Positions 57,401-64,000 of a stretch of DNA of 64,000 bases are shown here, in pieces. Numbering within the stretch: the first letter of the stretch is position 1; each line of letters opens with the position of its first letter. The stretch comes from Phytoseiulus persimilis. Lineage: Eukaryota; Arthropoda; Arachnida; Mesostigmata; Phytoseiidae. The DNA is taken from the NCBI GenBank assembly GCA_037576195.1, contig CM075102.1, positions 46,992,745-47,056,744 on the forward strand. The letters run 5' to 3'. A program made the position numbers and the translations under genes. The notes under the pieces are model-generated. The model was given only the letters and a program-made list of their open reading frames with translations, was not told where the DNA came from and did no database searches.

Positions 57401-58153
57401 ACCGAGCTTGTGATCATTCCAAGGATATACTGTAATCTGGCGGGACCCGACGCGAAGTCGAAGCCAAGTCGGTCACGGAGTTTGGTTGTTCGTCGAGCTG
57501 AGAACGGATCCACTGCAGTCACACCACCGTATTTTGAGATTAACTGCAACTGGACGCTTTCACATGACCAAGAAGATCTTGTTCTAGGAGAAAATATGTT
57601 CTTGAAGAGTTTCCTCCGGGCGTGCGCTTAAGCCCTTGAGTCGCTTTTTTTCTCGGCCCGGATTTCAAGCGGCGGCTGAAGCTCTGAGGAGGTCCGAGAA
57701 AAGCTGTAGCGTTCCTTCCACATCAGTTCTCCGTTCTAGCGATCGGATCACCATATCACGGCAGAAGAGAGAGCTGTTCGCTGGATTTTCGGTGGTTTCG
57801 GTCGATGCCGACGGTGGCGGTACCGACTGGCCGACAAAGAGATTCATTCCGTCCGGGGCGCTTGTGGTTGACCCGAATGAAAGGATGGCATCGCACAACT
57901 CGAAGTTCTGCCGCTATTGCCTCTCCAGGACGCGTTCATGCGCTCGGCTCGGGCAGGAATATTAAATCAGAAATGACCCGGTGCTAATCGGCGCTTTCTA
58001 TTACAGGGAGTGTCTGCGGCAACACGTCCACGTGCTGTTCGCCCGCCCTCCAGGAGGAAATGAAACTGAAAGCGCCGTCAGAGCTCAAACAGAGACTGTC
58101 TTTCATCGAGGACTATCATCGACAAATGTCTCACATCGAAATCCAGATGCACG
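51462..58153 (+). CDS. Glypican (GPI-anchored heparan sulfate proteoglycan core), first two coding exons
   Basis: Exon 1 (51462-51600) starts with a signal peptide (MREVTSTLFVAAISFLTAAA). It has the family's first Cys in NCDVARQHFRSRNF and ends in HSPG at a GTGAGT donor, phase 1. Exon 2 (58007-58153) begins after a TTACAG acceptor, restores the phase and reads GSVCGNTSTCCSPALQEEMK, the glypican C..TCC...EEK-type motif, then KAPSELKQRLSFIEDYH, and ends at a GTGAGT donor. Glypicans are cell-surface co-receptors that shape Wnt, Hedgehog and BMP gradients. The split after the first Cys motif and before the CC motif fits the family. The 6.4-kb first intron is by far the longest in the window. No third exon is seen before the right edge, so intron 2 exceeds 5.8 kb. 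The paralogue (dally- or dally-like-type) cannot be told. Confidence 0.75.
51601..58006 (+). other. Glypican intron 1
   Basis: Mostly unique, fairly GC-rich sequence. One internal frame (about 51843-52020, plus strand) reads LLEIVFVYLNDHHEFKDLAS and NCSIYTEYRPVYGTLPACDL before a GTACGC donor, and looks protein-like. Others at 57056-57631 (+), 57115-57549 (-) and 57665-57898 (-) are open but unrecognised. A GACT microsatellite lies at 53986. Confidence 0.45.
53986..54011 (+). repeat. GACT tetranucleotide microsatellite
   Basis: About six to seven perfect copies of GACT/CTGA. A related GACC run is at 54770-54790. Confidence 0.9.
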
Positions 58154-61100
58154 GTGAGTCATGTCATCCAAACGACTGGGCGGGAGGGCCATACGAGATT
58201 CCGGAGCAACTTTTCTCTAAACAGAACACGTCAGGAGACTTGAGTTCGATCCAGAGCCACCCGGTCACGATTCAAGTGAAGAGCGACCGAGAGGAGAAAT
58301 TGAAATATTCACTCGCTGGAACCTGAAAAATCTATACGCCGGCCTCCAGACTCTGTTTACCTGAAAACAAGTTGGCAGCTGGCGGATACGCTCAAAGTGG
58401 ATGGCCCGAACTTTTTCAGCTCCGTAAATATTCGGCCAGAGACAAACATTGGGAGATTTGGGTAACGCTCGCTGGTGCATGGTGGAGAAGATTCGCCGGT
58501 ATGTTCAAAGCCAAAGAGGGACCGAAGCTAAAAGCCATGCGTCTCGTTGTATCAAACTTCCAGTCACCTTGAGGATGATTTCGAAGCCCGTGTGTCGGAT
58601 TAGTATCGTTTCGAGGGTCTGAAACGGGTCTCGGAGCTCTCCAGCGACTAGCTCAAGCGTAATGTCATGTATACAGGATATGAGGAATGTAAAACACGTC
58701 TGAGCTCATCGCGAACGCTGCCATGTATTCTTACACCTTCTCTGTTGCTGAAACAGAACAGGCCTCGAATTTGCGATCGGCGTATGATGACCTTGCCTCT
58801 GTTGATCACACTGTGGCCAGCTTTCAGCGAGTCTCTACATGCTGTTTGGGAGGAAATTTCAGCACTCGTTGACTCGTTCGATCGAGGGAGGTCAGATGGT
58901 ATCCTTCCTCAGAGACTCGATAAGTTTCTTCCGGATGATTGGCGCACGTGACGACGGCTCTAACTAACTATGGAGCGGCCTAGACGCCGGCAGTGAACGA
59001 CGGCCATGCCCTCTGCTTCGAGCGCATCCTATTTCAGACGGTTGGATATTGTTGTCATAGATTTCTCTCCAATCAAATCTGCCGCCATCTCGTAGTGATT
59101 CTGTGCTCCTCAGAGCCCAAGTAGAAAAAACATGTGTTCGAATTTCTAGAATGCGGCCATGAACCTTTCCGCCCCGCACAAAATCTTAAACCGCGCCCGA
59201 GTTTCCCGGAGAGGAGTATGACATCAATTGGGGCACACGGAGGTTTCAGAAGTGGAAGTCCATGCGATCGAACGAGAGAGCTGCTTTCGTTGAAGAATGG
59301 CCTCCTTCCGGTCCGATATTTTCGAGACGCCAGCGCTGTTCGCGTAGCATCAATCGAGGATGCTCATTTCGCTGATGGGAGGTATTTGGCCGACGAAGTT
59401 CTTCCTTTCTCGCTTAGCCGAGCCAATTTGCCTCTGATATCAATATCCGGATGGACATCGGAGCGATGCTACCCGTGGTCGACTGTCGACGTCTGCTGTC
59501 GGATCAGTGGACAAAAAGATTGTCTGAGTAGAGATCAGAGGTCGCGCGTGTTAAGCCCGGACCGATGCAGACTCTCACATCCTCCGCTTCTCCGACCTTT
59601 CCGCTGCATATTCTATCGCTGTGAATCGAGAGCGAAGTGTTTTAGCTGCATGGAGCATCACTTCAAGCAACTCAAGATTCTGACGAAATTACTCTCTAGA
59701 CTAGGAATCTGAGAATTTTCTCCTTCCTCCCTCTCTGGCGGCTCGTCCGCCAGCCAGCCCAGATGCCTGATGGCTACCGTAGCTGAATAAATGGACTTTG
59801 CTTCGACCGTCAGGTCAGATGATCGGATAGCTCGCGACCTGCGTTCTCGGGTATAGAGTTGCAAGAGGCCGGGCGGATCCGCGTTGAAATCCGAGGGATG
59901 ACCCGATCCCATGTGTGAATACTGCGCGCTATCCGGAACCCATAGTAGAGAGCTCAATCCATTGGTTCATTGTAGTCGGCGACAAAACTACAATGACATT
60001 TTCCTCCATGCGCTCTCTGACGAACACACTCGCCGGCTGGTTAGCGGGGAAGCTAAGAATGGCGATGAGAAAAAACCTGTTTGGAATGGAATGCACAGAT
60101 TCGCTCGGAGTCTGTCACGCGTCTGTCATCACCTGTTGAATGACAATCACTTGATCAAGATTCTTGGCAGTGTTGGTCTTCATGACTGAAACGACGGGGT
60201 GAAGGATCTAATATTTTTGTAGATCCTGCTGCTTGTCTCCGTTCCCTCATTCATCAGACGTCTGGGTTTTTACGTTTTCCGTCCCGCAGCCTCCAAAAGC
60301 CGGGCTTGTTCGGACAGGACGATAGTTTCGATGGAGAAGACGTTTCTCGCGGCGGGGTCGCCCTGTCGATAGCGAGCTCGCCGGGCAGCTAGGCTGTGCG
60401 ACTCGGTATGTTGCTGTGGGACTGCGTATGTGCGTCCGCCCGCTCGCTCGCTCATTCATTCATTCGATCGTCCGCTGATTTCGATAAACAGGGCTGGAGC
60501 CGGGTTTGCTTTGATGAATAGGGGAGGTCGGCTGAACAATGTACCTCACTGCAGGAGGTGATGATTTTCGTCGAAGATCTGTACGCGAGCACCTCTCTCT
60601 CCCCCCTCCTTCTTTCTTTCAACCTTCGGCGAGTCTGAGAAAGAGAAAAATTCGGCCGAATTCTGGCGCTGGCACCCTGGATTGAATGGAATGGATCTTC
60701 TGTACGCACTAGAACACTCGATATTTCTCAAATCGCTCTGTGGAATCGCAACCGTAGCTAAATTCAGAGCTCCGCGGGCTCGCCGGATTCTCTGCTCGAA
60801 GAAGTCGCAGCAGCGGTATCGGAGTACGCACCGGTAGAACGAGCCGTAGTGCGAATTTTTCGGAGTCTCAACTCCCTGTGTTCGATATTCATCCTCGGTG
60901 GGTCTTCCGCGATCGCGATAAGTTGATGATCGAACACGTTTCGTCCGGATTTTCTGTCATCAACCCGGACCTAGCCGTCGTCACTGGCGGTGGGACCGGT
61001 GGTGATGGCATTTTTCAGCGCTCACGGCCGGTTCCGACGCTGGAATAGATAAACTGCTAAAATCTCGTTCTCGAGAATTTGTCGCGTCTTGAAATTTTCG

Positions 61101-64000
61101 TTCTGCTCGTAGAACTGCCGCGGAGGGAAACATTCTAAGCCGCATGCATATGTCTATGTTTAGCCTGATCAGTCTTGCTTGATGGTGGTGCGTCTTCCTT
61201 GAGGAGTTCGTTAACAGGCGGGGTAGAACTCCGACCTTCTTCCCTCGGTGAGATATACATGAAAATGTTATTTCTCCTCCCGATGGGAAGCTCCTCGATA
61301 TCATGCTCATCTAGAGATTCTCTTTCGGAGGAAACAGGGTTCGCCGAAGTTTACCATACCTTTCACCGAGATATTAAAACGACTACTGTATTGACTGAGC
61401 TCGAAATTCGCATCTTTCATAAGGCGAAAGTGGCTGGCAAAGAGAATAAACGATTTTATGAACGACTGAGGAAGTCCAAGAAACGGGTACGGAGAACAAC
61501 GGAGAGAGGGAGGCTGAGGTCTAGCACAGCTACAGCACTCTACTGTGGGCTTCGGCTCTGCGCGCCCTCGCTCGCCCAAAGACTTGCAAGAGCCGATGGC
61601 CTCGGCCCTGGCCGGCCCGTCGGTCGACAGGCAAACTCTGTGATTCGTCTCTCCACGCTGGGCCTTCTCCGAATATCGAACCAGCGGCCAAGCTAACGGT
61701 TGGTCGCTGTTGCTGCCGTGTCCGCCGGGAGCATCACAGCTGCCGTTGCTGTTGCTTTTTCTGTTGTGTCTGTCGTCAGTGCCAGAGATTCTCTGGAAAC
61801 AGATATGCGCCGCTGAGGCGTCCCGCGAGCACGTTCGCACGCCGTACCATCAGTAATCAAGGAAAACGCCTGCAGAGACTCTCATCACAGAGACCAAGGC
61901 TGGCTTGTCTTCAAAAGCGGAGCAATTTATTCCGAACTTAGCTACAGTTAGCTGAAATTCCTGGTGGCTCCAGCGGTCACGCCAAGCGATCGGTTGGTTG
62001 GTCGCTCAAGTTGTTACTTCGGTCAAGACTCCATATTTTAGTCGAGGAAAACTGAGTGATGGGGCTTGGCTGTCGAGTAGCTAATCGCAACTGAGGTGCC
62101 ACCTTGAAGAAACTCTAGGCGGAGTTGCCGTCGAACTGGGAAAACGTTGAAGCGATTCACGTTGAATATTCCAATGGTCCGTAACTCCCGAATAGCGGGG
62201 AGGACCGTGTTCTCACGAAGGCTACCATTGGAAACCGCTGGAGAACGTTTCAGTGCCTGTAGGTTTCGTCGTGTCAAGACTTCTCGGCAATCAAGTGCCG
62301 AAGTTGCTCTTCCTGAGGCGTCCGTAGGCCCTCGTTTGACTTGATCAGATTTGAAATTTTAAGAATGTTACCCAGTGGGTCAGTGGGCTCGACGATTAGA
62401 TCTCGAGATAGACAGCGTTTTCCTCAGCTTACCCGGCGCCACCGAACTGCTGAGATTTATTGGTTCATTTGAGCCTATCTTTTTGATACTTTTATTGTGC
62501 CTCTGACGAACGTTCGCTATTCTTAACTCCGAACGCCTTCGGAACGCTGGTGGTGACAGTTCCCAACGCGAATTAGACACTCTGCGCCATGAAGGAAGTT
62601 CAACCTTCTTCCCTCAGTATTCGATCCGAATCCACTGCAACAAGTCAGCCGGAACACTCACAATGCCCGAGTTATCTGATCACGGTAGATCATGTGACGG
62701 AGGATGCAGACAGGGACAGTTTGCTACCGTTTTTAAGGGATTCGTTCCATGCTGCCAACCCCAAGGATCATACCGGAACCGGTCCCATCGTAGACCTCTA
62801 ATATTGCACGTACTCTGACAGCGAGCCGATTCATTGAAGCTCCAAGTGGCTCAAATCGACAAGATTCCGTTCATTCAGTCGAGTGTACGTAAACGATTTC
62901 GTCGGAGAGGTTCACCCAAGTCGGGAGTTTTTGATTAGTGGTTTCGTGCCGGGCTCCGAATAAATAAATACCTTGTAAGAGAAGAACGATCGGCCATCTA
63001 TTTGATTATGTTAGGGCGCTGTTGAAGTTGTTCGGTACCCCAGCGAGTCGCTTTGGCGTTTGCCGCCAGGCCCGCCGATTCCGTTGCCGCCGCCGCTGTC
63101 GTCGTCGCCGTTGCTCACCAACTTGTTCTGATCTTTTTCACTTACGAGCCTCACTGAGTGGGCCTTCGGGCGTTTCTCTCGCGACCGGAACACGCTGAAA
63201 CAATCGTGAAAAGTATTAGGAGCGGAGTAGGACTGTAGATACGTTCGCTCGAGAACACTCGGCATGGGAACGTTTCCACCTTGTCGTTCAGTTGGTTTCA
63301 TCAATTTCAAGCCCGGCTTTTTACCGACAAGATGCTGAATTCTATCCACGTGGTGGATAGGAGGTGCTGATTGGCCGACGGAGGGTTGACTCGAGGTGTC
63401 CACAAAGTCTATTGAGACAGTGCCTGATCGTCGTTCCGAGCAATCAAACGTTCCAACAGGGATGATAGAAAACGTGATTAGCGGAAATACGGAGCAACTT
63501 CCCTGGAGCGGTGGTGTCATGTGTGGCCGTCGCATTTCTCTTCAGAATTAATAGACCTCTGAGTGCTGTGCGCACTCGTTGAAAAGAGGTTCAGTTTCGC
63601 TCTCAAACGCTGCTGCTCGATCGCCCGGGCGGCGGCCAATTGAGGGTGAAATGCGGACCCTTCTCGACCGTTCCTTCTATTTGCTCGCTACGCTGGACCG
63701 TAATATCTGATCCGGCTATCGTCACAAGCGCTTGCGTCGCCGGATATCGTTTGCTTCCCTCCATGGTCAATCAAACGCACTCGATTACTGCAACTACTTC
63801 CGCTACGAAAAGTTGGATGCTTTCCTGCTCATGTTTAGTTCTCCGGAGCATGGGGTGGTGAACTTGGCGTGGGTCAGAAATGTGACGAAAGTATGAGTTT
63901 CATCAGAACATACGGCCTCTGCTGCTCGTCTTCTTAGCTGACCGAAAGGCTCATGTGCTTGTCTGAAAACCCTGAGCCCTGAGTTCTGCGGGGATGAACA
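58154..64000 (+). other. Start of glypican intron 2, to the window edge
   Basis: No glypican exon 3 is visible. The stretch has many open frames on both strands without recognisable products. Among these, minus-strand 63011-63190 is the most gene-like and is listed apart. Confidence 0.4.
63011..63190 (-). CDS. Possible terminal exon of an unknown minus-strand gene
   Basis: After an acceptor-like TTGTTTCAG the frame reads SREKRPKAHSVRLVSEKDQN, then a Gly/Asp low-complexity part (DDDSGGGNGIGGPGG) and stops after TTSTAP. The open frame continues upstream to 63535. No family recognised. If real it would be nested in, and antisense to, the glypican intron. Confidence 0.25.
   Translation of the reverse strand, partial: FRSREKRPKAHSVRLVSEKDQNKLVSNGDDDSGGGNGIGGPGGKRQSDSLGYRTTSTAP

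Noticed and set aside
57056-57631. A 191-codon plus-strand frame before glypican exon 2
   Set aside because: It first looked like a glypican exon, but lacks the Cys pattern and a phase-matching donor; exon 1 at 51462 fits better.
1-64000. tRNA or rRNA genes, CRISPR arrays, bacterial operons
   Set aside because: I saw no convincing cloverleaf with both promoter boxes, no rRNA similarity and no regularly spaced repeat array. I could not run a dedicated search, so single tRNAs may be missed.

Overview
This is a eukaryotic nuclear window, most likely from an arthropod. I favour a parasitiform mite, possibly a Metaseiulus/Galendromus-like species, but that is an inference. Most introns are short (about 60-150 bp) with clear GT..AG ends. 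Several host genes are intronless (AGXT2, EIPR1) and spacing is tight. The kinase at 12-14 kb looks like a lineage-specific family I associate with ticks and mites. At least two conserved genes (EXOC7, fucokinase) carry a one-base loss in an A run, which reads more like a homopolymer sequencing artefact than decay.

Layout. 1-3.4 kb is repeat territory: a broken Tigger/pogo-type transposase on the minus strand, a possible LINE tail, and a 1.1 kb hAT-like non-autonomous element whose sister lies at 16.8-17.9 kb. 3.8-13.9 kb is a local tandem duplication. A full type I membrane protein with a mucin-like stalk is followed by a dead 5' half of a protein kinase; then comes a 5'-truncated second membrane gene followed by the full kinase. 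A 1.74 kb near-perfect foldback element sits inside the first copy. 14-18.7 kb holds a palindrome, a truncated alpha-L-fucosidase pseudogene and a candidate secreted peptide. 18.7-20.1 kb is an almost intact GH29 alpha-L-fucosidase (minus). 22.0 kb is a G-protein gamma subunit (minus).

24.3-36.4 kb is a dense block of conserved genes: EXOC7 (exocyst), eEF1G (minus), EIPR1, AGXT2 and a fucokinase-type GHMP kinase lacking the usual N-terminal domain. 40.8-45.5 kb is an SLC6 transporter with another foldback element in its third intron. 45.5-51.4 kb contains nothing I can name. 51.46-58.15 kb holds the first two coding exons of a glypican, separated by a 6.4 kb intron; the gene must continue beyond the right edge.

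The genes do not form a pathway, although fucosidase and fucokinase both concern fucose and EXOC7 and EIPR1 both concern vesicle traffic. The most unusual parts are the reciprocal-truncation duplication, the foldback elements and the reduced fucokinase.
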